Positions 23,165 through 33,060 of a stretch of 64,000 bases of DNA are shown piece after piece. The notes under the pieces are model-generated. The model had not been told where the DNA came from. It saw nothing but the letters and a program-made list of their open reading frames with translations, and searched no databases. Within the stretch, counting starts at the first letter, position 1. Each line of letters begins with the position of its first letter. The translations under genes and the position numbers were made by a program. The stretch comes from Abelmoschus esculentus (Eukaryota > Streptophyta > Magnoliopsida > Malvales > Malvaceae): contig JAUCBN010000038.1 of NCBI GenBank assembly GCA_035048815.1, positions 12,862,001-12,926,000 on the forward strand. The letters run 5' to 3'.

Positions 23165-23361
23165 GGAGACTTTGTCAGGAAGCATAAAGATTATGGTGCT
23201 GCTAATAGCCAATTACATTATTCTTGTGGAAACCATGATTCGATTTGCCCTATTACTTCACCACTCAATGCAAACATTGTTGTTTCTGGAAGATTATCTC
23301 CAAGCAAGTTAATGTCCACAAGTAACCCAGAATCTTCAAATAAGTTGAAAAGCAAAGGAAG
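23165..23361 (+). pseudogene. Captured exon-like coding piece, identity unknown
   Basis: An open frame reads GDFVRKHKDYGAANSQLHYS, then CGNHDSICPITSPLNANIVV, SGRLSPSKLMSTSN and KLKSKGR. It ends in a good 5' splice site (AGGAAG|GTAAAC, about 23361), so it looks like an exon end captured with part of its intron. The residue mix (polar, S/N-rich) is protein-like. I do not recognise it. A possible continuation is near 24386-24475, reading SKDYDFNVVEGLMDLKPS and VAFMVVGKPP, past an inserted LTR. Confidence 0.4.
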
Positions 23362-23449
23362 GTAAACAATTTACGTGATGCTCTTAATTTTTATTTATTT
23401 GTTTAATTGTTTGAATGTATGTTTTAAATTCATATAGTTTATTTTATTT

Positions 23450-24363
23450 AGGAGATCACTTAATTCCTACTTAATTAATTAAATTCGTTATTTTTTAGAA
23501 TTAGTCACTTTAATTAAATAATTAATTTTAAATAGAGAGATAATTATAGTAACAATGTCATTTTAATGATATACCTCGGATACACTAAGCGATCGGTATT
23601 TTGACGTAACATTATGTTGGACAATGATGTACCTTGGAATCGTATTCGACGTGTCATCGAAATCTAGAAATGATAAATAATTTAGGGTTAGAATTAAGTA
23701 AAATCAATTAGGTAAATAAACCAATAGTATTATTAATTTTGTTCGGGGTTGAGATAGTAGTGTCTGATCATTCGGATGTTATCATAATACACTTGGTGAA
23801 ATTAATAATTTAATAGGGTTTTAAATATTCAATGAATGAAGCCTTATAGGTTAAAACTTAAAACGAACAAGATAATAATCGGTCATGCATTTAAAACCTT
23901 CTGGTGCAGAATTTATATTTCTTTAAATACGAGTTAAGGTTTCCTATCTAGAGGACGTTTTATTCAAGCTCATATTTAAAAAATATATATTTTCTTATCC
24001 AAAAGGATATCCTCATTCGAACGATATTCATCTGACAATGACGAATTAAATTTTTATTATTATTAAAAATGCCACGTATAATTAATAAGGTACTGATCAT
24101 AGGCGCTCGTAAGGGCCGTCCTTATGCGTAACCGACTCCCGAACCCAAATATTTTTTAAAAGAATCTTTGTTTTGCTTTATGGTGTCTGGCCTACCAAAG
24201 TGGTCGGTGGTGACTCCCAGTCATTTTAAAATTTAAATAATATATGTTTTTAATAAAATCCCGATTTTCATAATTAATGACTAAAAAGGTAAAAGATTCG
24301 ATTTTTCAAAATTCACTCGCTAGGCTATTTTTTACACATTTCGGTTTTAAAATGGTCGCGACA
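23450..24363 (+). mobile_element. Tat/Athila-type LTR (solo or truncated) inside the Pack-MULE-like element
   Basis: The 3' part carries the module seen in the other Tat/Athila LTRs: GTAACCGACTCCCGAACCC (24127-24145), TTTATGGTGTCTGGCCTACC and GTCGGTGGTGACTCCC (24203-24218), ending GGTCGCGACA at 24363. No PBS follows, so it is a solo LTR or fragment. I could not fix the left end or a duplication. It seems to lie in what was an intron of the captured plus-strand piece. Confidence 0.55.
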
Positions 24364-24501
24364 CCCGTAGAACGAGTATGGTAACAAAGCCTCAAAAGAT
24401 TATGATTTTAATGTTGTTGAAGGTCTTATGGATTTAAAACCTTCTGTAGCGTTCATGGTGGTGGGCAAGCCACCCATGTTAATTCTAAAAAGTATTTCTT
24501 A

Positions 24502-24727
24502 CCCTTTCATGTTAACATGAAGAAGATGATAAGGAAGGGAGCCACGTAAGCAACCCACGTGAAAAAAATATTTTTTAATTTATTAGATATCTTTTCGTTA
24601 TCCATTAACGGTCTTTAACGTCGGAGTGATCAAATATTTACACTCTAAAAACGTACGTGACTTTAACAATTCATTTTCAAAATAGGTAATTAACTTTGTA
24701 CCATGCTCAAACATAAGTGAATTTCAC
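24502..24727 (-). repeat. Right terminal inverted repeat of Pack-MULE-like element
   Basis: 226 bp, inverse of 21347-21570. It includes a G-box-like CACGTG near 24557-24562 and ends GAATTTCAC before the imperfect flank repeat. Confidence 0.85.
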
Positions 24728-24781
24728 GGTAATTAAATTTTTTAAAAATATAATTAGGGAATGGAAATTGCAACCCTAAGG

Positions 24782-24789
24782 TATATAAA
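24782..24789 (+). promoter_or_regulatory. Candidate TATA box of the interrupted PPR gene
   Basis: TATATAAA is followed ~30 bp later by ordinary leader-like sequence (24810-24969), which is cut at 24969 by the Tat insertion and resumes at 36261 before the PPR frame. It lies 55 bp from the end of the Pack-MULE-like repeat, so that element occupies the upstream promoter region. Inferred from position and motif only. Confidence 0.45.
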
Positions 24790-24969
24790 ACGCGCGCAGA
24801 CAAAATAAACTCGAAAGAGAAACAGTTTCAGCTCAAGTTCGCCCCCTTTGAACCGACACAAAACAGTGCTTGTGGCTGTTTTGAGTTATAATCTTCCAAC
24901 TCGGAAGGGTTGAACCAAAACCCTTTTCCAAATCATTCTCCTTTTCATACCCTTGTCTCAAAATAACAT

Positions 24970-26638
24970 TGTAATAACCCAATTAAAGCAAATCCATCTT
25001 TTATTATTATAACCCAAATACAAAACAACCACAGTCCAAGTCCAAAAAAAAACAGCCCAGTACACAAACAAAACCTATTTAACCTTTGGCCCAGCAATAC
25101 AAAGCCCATGGATCAATTAAACCATAAAATGATAAACAAACCCTAGCCTCTTCCCAGCAACCAGCAGTCGCCGCTGCTCCTCACTATGCATACCAGTCAC
25201 CTGCGCGTGGCCGCCACGCGCGGCGGTTCGAACCGCGCGTGGTGGTTACGCGCCCTTTCATTTGCTCGTCTGGCCGGCCACCGCCCTCCTCTGACCGGTT
25301 CTGCCAATCGCCTTCGTCACTTCAATCTGCAAACAGAAATAAAAATAATTAGATCTGAAATGTAGACTCAGAATAGGATAAAATCCCTATTTCTTTTCAT
25401 TAAAATATGTATGCAAGATGGGTATAAAAACCCATTCGATCCATTGTAACAATCGGTTAGAACCGGCTACAAAAAAATCAATCAAGAATACCACATTTTC
25501 GAGTCAGAAAACATTCAAGAAGCAAAGCAATATTCATACCATTCGAACAAAACAAGAAAACAGAAAAAGAAGAGAGACCGGAGTCTAAACCGAAGTGGAA
25601 TAAGGTAAAAAAAAATTTGAGTTTCGAACACTTATCCTTAGATCTACGACGATCCGTGCCTCCCTTTGAAAAACTAAGTTCAGATTCGGCTTTGGCTCTT
25701 CGAAACACTTCGGAAAAGGGCCTCCTTTCCCATTGTGGCGACCGGCACGATGGCCGGCAATCGTGAGCCCCCGCGGCGGTGCTATTTCGACACCGGCAAG
25801 TGCAGAGGCTTGAGCTGCTCTCCTTTGCTCTGTATGGGGACTGTTAGAGAATAAGGGATACAAATGAATCCAAAAATGACAAAAGGGGCCTTATATCACT
25901 AGTGAAACGACACCGATTTGGTGTCGGTTTATCGGGCCCAAAACGGTGCCGTTTTAGGCTCTAGGACCCGGCTGCTGACCCGAAATCGAACCCGAACCCG
26001 TGTTTAACCCGGTTTAGTGGTAAAATTACACAAGTGATCCTCTGACTCTTAGCCGGTTCACAGTTCGGCAACCCAGTTTACTTCTGTTCCAATTTTGGTC
26101 ACCGATTTCAATCAATTTAACCCTTTTTTTTATTTTTTCTTGTAATTCCAGTCCCTAATATTATTATTTCAATCCTCTAATATTTGGACTTTTGCAGATC
26201 AGCCCCTGGAAAGACATAAATATTTATTGTTTTCATATAATTATTATTATTATTATTATTATTATGTTATTATTTTTATATAATTATTAGTATCATGATT
26301 TACCTTGTTATTATTTCTTATAATTATTATTTGTGTTATCATTTTTATATAATTATTATTATGATTATTATTATGTTCGTATTCTAATAATAATTATTAT
26401 TCAATATTATTAACCCTTTTTTTGCAGATTTTAACAGCGAATTAATATTTTCGGTCGTATGAAATATTATGTAACCGACAGGTACCGATTTCGGGCGTTG
26501 TAGGGGTGCTCACCCTTCCATACGCGTAAAGGACTCCCGGACTCACTCTGGTTCGCAGACGCAATTTTTGGTGTTCCAATCGCACCGACAAAGAAAAACG
26601 ATTGGTGGCGACTCCCCGAACGAAAACCGGTGATTACA
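24970..26638 (+). repeat. 5' LTR of the 24970-36260 Tat element
   Basis: 1669 bp. It contains a GC-rich block (25170-25330, ACGCGTGG-type repeats), a poly-ATT microsatellite (26236-26270) and the shared U5 module ending TTGGTGGCGACTCCCCGAAC. ORF-like frames on its minus strand (25478-25863) are repeated in the 3' LTR and are not genes. Confidence 0.9.
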
Positions 26639-26640
26639 GC

Positions 26641-26659
26641 TGGCGACTCCGCTGGGGAC
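26641..26659 (+). other. Primer-binding site (tRNA-Arg type)
   Basis: TGGCGACTCCGCTGGGGAC, two bases after the LTR end, identical to 9356-9374. Confidence 0.8.
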
Positions 26660-27857
26660 CTCATTTTCGAGAGTTGAGCCTCAACTCGGTTACATTTTAT
26701 TTAACGATCGAAAATATAAATTCGAACATTTTATTTATTTATTTATTTTTCACTGTTTATTTTTATTACTATTTTTATTATTATTACTATTTTAAAATAC
26801 TTTACTAATATGCTTTTAAATCTTTTTTTAGGACTCTTCATCCCATAAGCCCTCAACCCGGGCATGTCCAAATTAAGTGGGAGCACGAAATCACTCCTTC
26901 GTAAGGTTATGCCTCCGTGTAGGATGGTGAACTACTTTCGGGATATTTTTCCCTCTGTCTTCGTGAGACCTATGTCTCCGCATAGACTTAGAGAAAAGTA
27001 TCTCCCTGAATTAAATTTATTATCCTTAGTAGGATAATAAGTTTCGTTCGGGTACCTTCTAGAACTACACCAAACGTAGTGAGCCCTAGAAGCCCGCCTT
27101 TAGAGCCGTCATGCCGAACCTCTGCCTGATTAGGGGGTCACCTTGTAGGGTTTTCTTTTTAGAAAGAGAGAGAGTGGGGTTTTCTTTATTTATACCCTTT
27201 TAACCATGTTATTTATTTATTTTGTTATTTATATTTGCAATATAAATTGTCATGTGCCTATTCATGCATCATAAAGCATGTACGTTTATTATTTTCTAGT
27301 TCGATGCTAATATTTATGCATCCTTGTATTGCATTATTTCACGTTTTTGCATTCACGCATTTAAATTTTAAAATTTTAAAGGAGATGTTGATGAAAGTAC
27401 AACCGTTAAAAAGGTTTAGTCACACAAGAACCGCTTTCTCGATAAAGTGAGGGGCACGAAATGGGTTCCGCTGATGACGACGAGAGAACATAAGTTTGAG
27501 ATAGTTCGTTCCAGAAACAATGGAAGGCTTACCTTGACCAGACGCAGGATTAAATTCATATCTCTACCAGAGCCCCGAAGTAATGCCAAGAAGTGACCAC
27601 GCATCTACGCATTATAACAGTTCGAGCCTAATTTTTTATTTGGGGCAAGAAGCCGACAGCGTGGTCCTAGAAAATCGAAATTTCGAAGATGAAGGCTATA
27701 CAAGACTCACTTTATGTAGAGAAAGCTTTATTCTGACTCGAGCTTCCCTTTTCAAAGTTTTACCGAACCAACACCTTTTTATAATAATTGCGGCACTTTG
27801 CATATCATGACATCACTTTAGTCGCATCAAAGCATTACATATTGCATCATTTTTACT
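26660..27857 (+). other. Leader of the Tat element
   Basis: Untranslated leader related to the one at 9375-9900 in the pol-less element (CTTCGTGAG and CCTCCGTG-type repeats). 27420-27760 contains short open stretches without a recognised domain. Confidence 0.6.
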
Positions 27858-28832
27858 ATGAGCCTAACATTAGGGGGCATTTCCGTTGCAGTCAACATCC
27901 TCATCTTGTCAAAAGCAAGAGCCACAAAAATGGAGGCAAGATTAACAAGGATTGAGCAAGCTTACGGAGAGATGCAAAAGGACATAGAAGACAAGTTGGA
28001 AAAAATACAGCAAGATACTCACGTATGCATTTCGAGGTCGCACGATGACCTGATCAAGAAGATGGCTAAGATTTTGACCGAAAGAGATTTTGAAAGGAAG
28101 AAAGACCCAAATACAAGGTGTTTTGAAGCAAGATGTGCTGATCTGGAGATGCGGATATCGATATTGGAAAGCAAAAAGAGACAGTTGAGCTTTGGGGTAC
28201 AATCCCAGGAAGAGGAAATGAAAAGGCTGATGAAGGGCAAAAATAAGACCGAAGAAGACCTGGATGATATACAAGGCAATCATAAATATGCGGGAATCAA
28301 GAAGTCCTCTACCGATCAAAACGTTGAAGTTCAGAAAAAGGCTGATTACTGGGAAAAGAAATTTAAAGTTGCACGGACACAACAAGCCCTTATGCAAAAG
28401 GAGTTAGCCCGCAACAAATCTGAGAACAACAGGCTGAAAGAGCGAATGATGAAGTTAGAGAAACCCTCAGAGGGACATCATAAGCGAGACTTTGCGGTTG
28501 GTGCAAAAGCAAATATGAATTTTCCAAAAGCGAAATCCAGCCAAGGGACAAGCGCAAAAGAAAAGAAGTTTACCCCTATCCCAATCTCTTATGGTAGATT
28601 ATATCAAATTCTGTACAATGCTCATGCAGTTTCCCCGGTATATGTGAAACCACGACAACCTCCTTACCCAGAATGGTACGACCCTAACGTTCAATGTGAA
28701 TACCACGCTGGGATAGCAGGGCATTCCATCGAAAATTGCATCAGGTTTAAGAGGCTTAATGAAAAGTTCTTAGAAATGGGAGTCGTACAATTCGGAGACT
28801 CTGAAGATACTAGTGTGACCGGGAACCCTTGA
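27858..28832 (+). CDS. Gag-like protein with coiled coil and C-terminal zinc-knuckle-like motif (324 aa)
   Basis: An uninterrupted 324-codon frame. Residues ~20-205 are strongly coiled-coil (K/E/R/L/Q-rich, e.g. RLTRIEQAYGEMQKDIEDKL), and ~230-300 match the C-terminal part of Tat gag proteins: YPEWYDPNVQCEYHAGIAGH and SIENCIRFKRL. The CX2HX5HX4C arrangement (28695-28739) replaces the standard CCHC knuckle. The usual gag capsid block of Tat elements (an FxLPD-KF-P..Y-G--CP-HL region) is not visible, so this is a shortened or alternative gag, perhaps derived from a longer polyprotein. A hydrophobic start (LGGISVAVNILIL) follows the ATG. It would package RNA into particles if made. Confidence 0.7.
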   Translation: MSLTLGGISVAVNILILSKARATKMEARLTRIEQAYGEMQKDIEDKLEKIQQDTHVCISRSHDDLIKKMAKILTERDFERKKDPNTRCFEARCADLEMRISILESKKRQLSFGVQSQEEEMKRLMKGKNKTEEDLDDIQGNHKYAGIKKSSTDQNVEVQKKADYWEKKFKVARTQQALMQKELARNKSENNRLKERMMKLEKPSEGHHKRDFAVGAKANMNFPKAKSSQGTSAKEKKFTPIPISYGRLYQILYNAHAVSPVYVKPRQPPYPEWYDPNVQCEYHAGIAGHSIENCIRFKRLNEKFLEMGVVQFGDSEDTSVTGNP

Positions 28833-29300
28833 TTCCCCCTGTTTATAACTTTTTGTCTGAAGAATGCTTCACCTTATAACTACTCGGAACAATCGGATTA
28901 CTAAATAACTCATTCCTATTTTGCGAATGTTTTGAGACTATGTACAGAACGTACTTGTTGCTCTAGCCCGTGAGTAACAAGAGCTTTTGTAAAAGGGGCT
29001 TAAAGTTATCCATATGAAATAAAACATTTTGTGCTACGTATGACAAGCATTCTTGTTTTCTTTTTACAAATGTCGAACAAATAACGCACAATTGCTCAAA
29101 TCCTCAAGTATCAATGTATCAAACTATGTTAAGATGACTCTACGACTCACGTTCGAGAAATACACCTCGGGGAGATACCTAAGTCTAAAAAATGATCAAG
29201 GTCATAATTCGTCTTTTCAGCAACTGAGACTGATAGAAAAAAATAAATGAGAAGGGTATGCTTAGAATGAAAACGAATATCATGATACACATACATATCC
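28833..29300 (+). other. Tat element segment between gag and RT, no domain recognised
   Basis: The protease and the N-terminal half of RT expected here are not recognisable. The 65-codon frame at 29053 has no clear motif. The region is probably rearranged. Confidence 0.5.
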
Positions 29301-29309
29301 TATAAAAGA

Positions 29310-30654
29310 GAGTTGCCAGCCAATTCAACTAAAAATGTTGGGGGCAACATATCAACGAGGCATGATCACTTTGTTCTCAAATATGATGATTGAAGTTCAA
29401 TATTGAAAGCCACGCATAAAACTCTTCTTGAGGCTGAGGAAATTTCAACTGAAGCTAAATCTTGCCAAATGCACATTCGGAGTAGCGTCTGGGAAATGGT
29501 TAGGCTTCGTAGTCAGCGAAAGGGGCATCGAGGTTGATCCCGATAAAGTTAAAGCTATTTAGGAGCTACCACCTCCGCAGCAAGTGAGAGGATTTCTGGG
29601 CAAATTGAACTATATCTCCCGGTTTATTTCACAATTAACTGAAAAATGTGACCCTATCTTCCGACTGTTAAAGAAACATGACTCTGGAGAGTGGGATGAA
29701 GAATGTCAGGAAGCCTTCGACAAGGTCAAATCTTATCTGACAAGTCCCCCAGTTCTGGTGCCGCTAGTGCCTAATAGACCGTTAATCTTATATTTAACAG
29801 TCTTCGAGAAGTCCATGGGTTGTGTATTGGGTCAACATGATGGCTCCTGCAGAAAGGAAAGAGCAATATACTACCTTAGCAAGAAGTTCACGGATTGCGA
29901 AACAAGGTATTCACTAGTTGAAAAGGCCTGTGGCGTTCTGGTCTGGACTACTAAAAGACTAAGGCAGTACATGTTGTATCATACGACATGGCTAATTTCA
30001 AAACTCGATCCCCTTAAGTACTTGATGGAGTCCACGGCATTGACCGGTAGAATGGCCAGATGGCAGATTCTCTTGTCTGAATTTGATATAGTATACGTCA
30101 ATCAGAAAGCCATTAAAGGTAGTGCCATTGCCGACTTTCTAGATAGCAGAGCTTTAGAGGACTATGAACCTCTAAACTTTGACTTCCCTAACGAAGACCT
30201 GATGTGCGTCGAAGAAGATTGTGCAAATGATGACAATTGGAAATTAAATTTCGACGGTGCTTCTAATGCCACCGGTAAAGGAATTGGGGCAGTGCTCGTG
30301 TCTCCAGAAGGTGACTGCTATCTCTTCGCCAACAAGCTCAATTTTGACTGCACCAACAATGTGGCGGAATACGAAGCGTGTATCATGGGAATTCGGGCGG
30401 CTATTGACCGGAAAATTGAACAGTTGAAGGTATACGGGGATTCAATACTCGTAATTTACCAGCTTCGCGGAGAATGGAGTACCCGGGACTCTAAACTAAT
30501 GGAATATCGAAACCTGGTCCTAGACTTGATCAAGTCATTCTACGAGATATTCTCTCATTATTTACCCCGAGAAGACAACCAGATGGCTGACGCCTTAGCC
30601 ACTTTGTCGTCACTAATACAAGTAAATAAATCGTCGGATCTGAAGCCGATATAG
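29310..30654 (+). pseudogene. Tat pol fragment: broken RT, RNase H and archaeal-type RNase H
   Basis: RT remnants start at LKNVG / ATYQRGMITLFSNMM (29325-29390). Then, where YVDD and the following ~20 residues belong, the sequence jumps in frame from EVQY through a stop (29404-29406) to KLFLRLRKFQLKLNLAKCTF (29419). A second stop, TAG 29560-29562, precedes VRGFLGKLNYISRFISQL. From ATG 29584 there is an open frame of 356 codons: RT thumb, RNase H (CVLGQHD, IYYLSKKFTDCETRYS, LRQYMLYHTT, GRMARWQILLSEFDI), then a second RNase H with NWKLNFDGASNATGKGIGAV, NNVAEYEACIMGI and KVYGDSILVIYQLRGEW, keeping the D, E and D catalytic residues, and DNQMADALA at its end. Tandem RNase H domains define the Tat lineage. 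Confidence 0.88.
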
Positions 30655-31470
30655 ATGAGCATATACGACTCTCTCGCTTACTGTTACAATGTGGAAGAAG
30701 ACGAAAATAGTGAATGCCCATGGTACCACGATATCTTACAATACATAAAGAATCATGAATGTCCAAAAGAAGCCTCAGAAAATGGAAAAAGGACATTGAG
30801 AAGACTAACAATTGATTATGTCCTATATGATGACATCCTATACAAAAAAAAACACGAAAAGACCAGATATTGCTGCGATGCGTAAACATCGCCGAAGCCA
30901 AAATGATCCTCGAAGAGGTACATGAAGGAGTCTGTGGAACTCATGCCAACGGATTCACCATGGCAAGACATATCATGAGATTTGGGGTATTACTGGCCCA
31001 CAATGGAAAGATAGCATAGATCATGTTAGAAAAGGGGCTACAAATGCTACATGAATAATGATATAATCCATGTTGGCCATGCTTCATGTGGGGCATAGAC
31101 ATCATTGAACCTACCTCGTTGGCCAAAAGATATCGATTCATCGCCGCAGTTATTAGACACTTTGCCAATAAGGGTAGAGACAACCACTTAGACTAATGCT
31201 ACCAAACGGTCAGGAGCATATTTCTAAAGAAAGAGATCATATGTCGATGGGAGCAACAGAAAGCATTAACTTGAACAATAAAATATAGCAGAAGCATGTG
31301 AACAATCCAACACATGATACTATATCTTCGGGGCAACAAAAATTGACAAGAACATTAATATTGAAAATGGTAGAAATCTACGAAGATTGACACGAGAAGC
31401 TACTATCTGCTTTGTATGCTAATAAAACGTCAGCTACAATTTCTATTGGATAGCTTCTTTTTCCCTAATA
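30655..31470 (+). pseudogene. Tat integrase remnants
   Basis: 30655-30885 is the linker before integrase (PWYHDILQYIKNHECP, YVLYDDILYKK). After a shift come VNIAEAKMILEEVHEGVCG and THANGFTMARHIMR, the H2C2 zinc-finger region, then after more breaks MWGIDII and AKRYRFIAAVIRHFA (catalytic core start, about 31090-31160) and KTSATISIG (about 31430). In the block EIYED-HEKLLSALYANK the usual tryptophan codon is a stop. The central core with the second aspartate and glutamate is missing. Non-functional. Confidence 0.78.
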
Positions 31471-31870
31471 TAGGGGATAAACGCTATAATTCTCATAGAA
31501 AGGGAAATATCTCCCTCATCACAAAGAGGACATGAAAAACCGTCAGGTGCTTATTATGAACTTAAATTGGGGTAACCTCTTTTTCCCTAATATAGGGGAT
31601 AAACGTTGTAATTCCCAAAGAAGATCTCTCCCTCATCACGAAGAGGACATGAAAAGCCTTCAGGTGCTTATTATCAATTTGAACTTCTGCTAGGGTAGCC
31701 TCTTTTTCCCTAATACAGGAGATAAACGCTATAATGCCCATTGAGAATGAAAATCATTCCCTAACCGTGTAAAGGACATGGAAAGTCATCATGCGCTTTA
31801 TATCGATACAAATTTCTGCTGGGGCAATCTCTTTTTCCTATTTTATGGGATAAACGCCTCTTCTTTATGA
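31450..31870 (+). repeat. Tandem repeat A, ~120-130 bp unit, 4 copies
   Basis: Copies begin with the phrase CTCTTTTTCCCTAATATAGG at about 31457, 31577, 31698 and 31828, each followed by GGATAAACG and a CTC-TCATCAC-AAGAGGACATG segment. The copies have diverged. Confidence 0.8.
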
Positions 31871-32500
31871 ATGTTCCCAAGATCAAAATGGCATAGCTCT
31901 GTGATACAGGGAGAATATCTACTCAAAACTTACAAGACACAAAATATCTCGACGAATCGATTATACCGAGCTTTCTATCAAACTCGTGGGGGCATCATAT
32001 TTTACGAATTCATCTGAGAAACTATCAATGTGGGTACTCGAACTTTATCTATGCGGATCCAGAAACATTCCTAAAAGTACAGGAACTAAGAACATTCTTC
32101 GAGAAAACATCTCAAAAGGAGAACAATCACTCAACAAACAGAGTGAAAGTCAGATATCTTGCCCGAAGAAAGAGGCAAAGTTATCAGAGCATCAACGAAT
32201 AAGTAGGCCAACTGATAAAACCAATCTTAAGACCGAATCATTGTCATGTGCATTCTGCATTTCATGCTAGGATCATGCATACATGCATACATACATCATC
32301 CATACAATACATGCTAACCCTAATATTGTGAATCTAGTCATAAAAGCTTTACAAGTCTTGTCCTTTAATGAAGCAAATGAACAAGCGAACATAGAGACAT
32401 CATCAGGACACTCTGGCAGAATAGTGTGACTCTATTACAACTGCTCCTCGGGAATACAAGTAAGAATCCTCACCCTTAACACTTATCATTTCTACTTAAC
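31871..32500 (+). other. Tat element 3' region, no domain
   Basis: Unique-looking sequence between tandem arrays A and B. A CATACATGCATACATACAT simple repeat is at 32270-32300. No coding motif. Confidence 0.5.
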
Positions 32501-32504
32501 AGGT

Positions 32505-33060
32505 ATGTCATGAAAGAGGACTATTAGAATGTCCTATAAAACCCATTCTCACGAATGGTCAAAGGAAATCAATCCCTTTGAATAAATCCAATCTCAAGAT
32601 TGATACTAACTGATTGTATCCAGGGGAATGGTACAACTAGCCTGGGGCAAACGGCCACCGGTAAAGGTGAGCCAAATCCGTTAATCCCTGTGCATTTGGG
32701 AAAAATGCATGAAAGAGGATCATCCGAATATCCTTTAAAATCCATTTTTGCGAATGGTCAAAGGAAATCAATCCCTTTGAACAAATCCAATCTAATGATT
32801 GGTACCAACTGATTGTACTCAGGGGAATGGTACAACTAGTCCGAGGCAAACGGCCACCGGTAAAGGCACGTCAAATCCGTTGATCCTTGTACATTTGGGA
32901 AAAATGCATTAAGGAGGATTATTCAGATATCCTTTAAAATCCGTTTTAATGAATGGTCAAAGGAAATTAAACCATTTGAAGAATTCCAGTATCATACCAA
33001 CCGATTGTACTTAAAGAGATAGTACAATTAGCCCAAAATAAATGGCTATCAGTAAGGATC
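32505..33060 (+). repeat. Tandem repeat B, ~198 bp unit, ~3 copies
   Basis: The phrases TGAAAGAGGA-TATT, AATGGTCAAAGGAAATCAAT and GGTACAACTAG-CC recur at spacing of about 198-200 bp, starting near 32509, 32707 and 32906. The third copy is the most diverged. Confidence 0.82.

Larger units (their letters stand above)
21347..24727. mobile_element. Pack-MULE-like element with long terminal inverted repeats and gene-fragment cargo
   Basis: Inverted repeats of ~225 bp, 21347-21570 and 24502-24727, align over their whole length. Examples are TACAAAGTTA, CCTATTTTGAAAATGAAT, AAAGTCACGTACGTTTTTAG and CTTATCATCTTCTT-ATGTTAACATGAAAGG. Outside them are imperfect 11-bp repeats, GGTTATTTAAT (21336-21346) and GGTAATTAAAT (24728-24738), in the range for Mutator-like target duplications. 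Between the repeats I see no transposase but pieces of cellular genes: a GT34 fragment on the minus strand (21595-22395) and two plus-strand coding pieces (22916-23361). A Tat/Athila-type LTR end lies inside (to 24363). Non-autonomous; cargo capture is the family's known habit. MULE membership is inferred from repeat length and cargo. Confidence 0.75.

Noticed and set aside
25478..25863. Minus-strand frames of 76-92 codons (and the copies at 35118-35465)
   Set aside because: They lie in the two LTR copies of the Tat element; length differs between copies and no domain is seen.
27942..28397. 151-codon minus-strand frame
   Set aside because: Shadow of the plus-strand coiled-coil gag frame.
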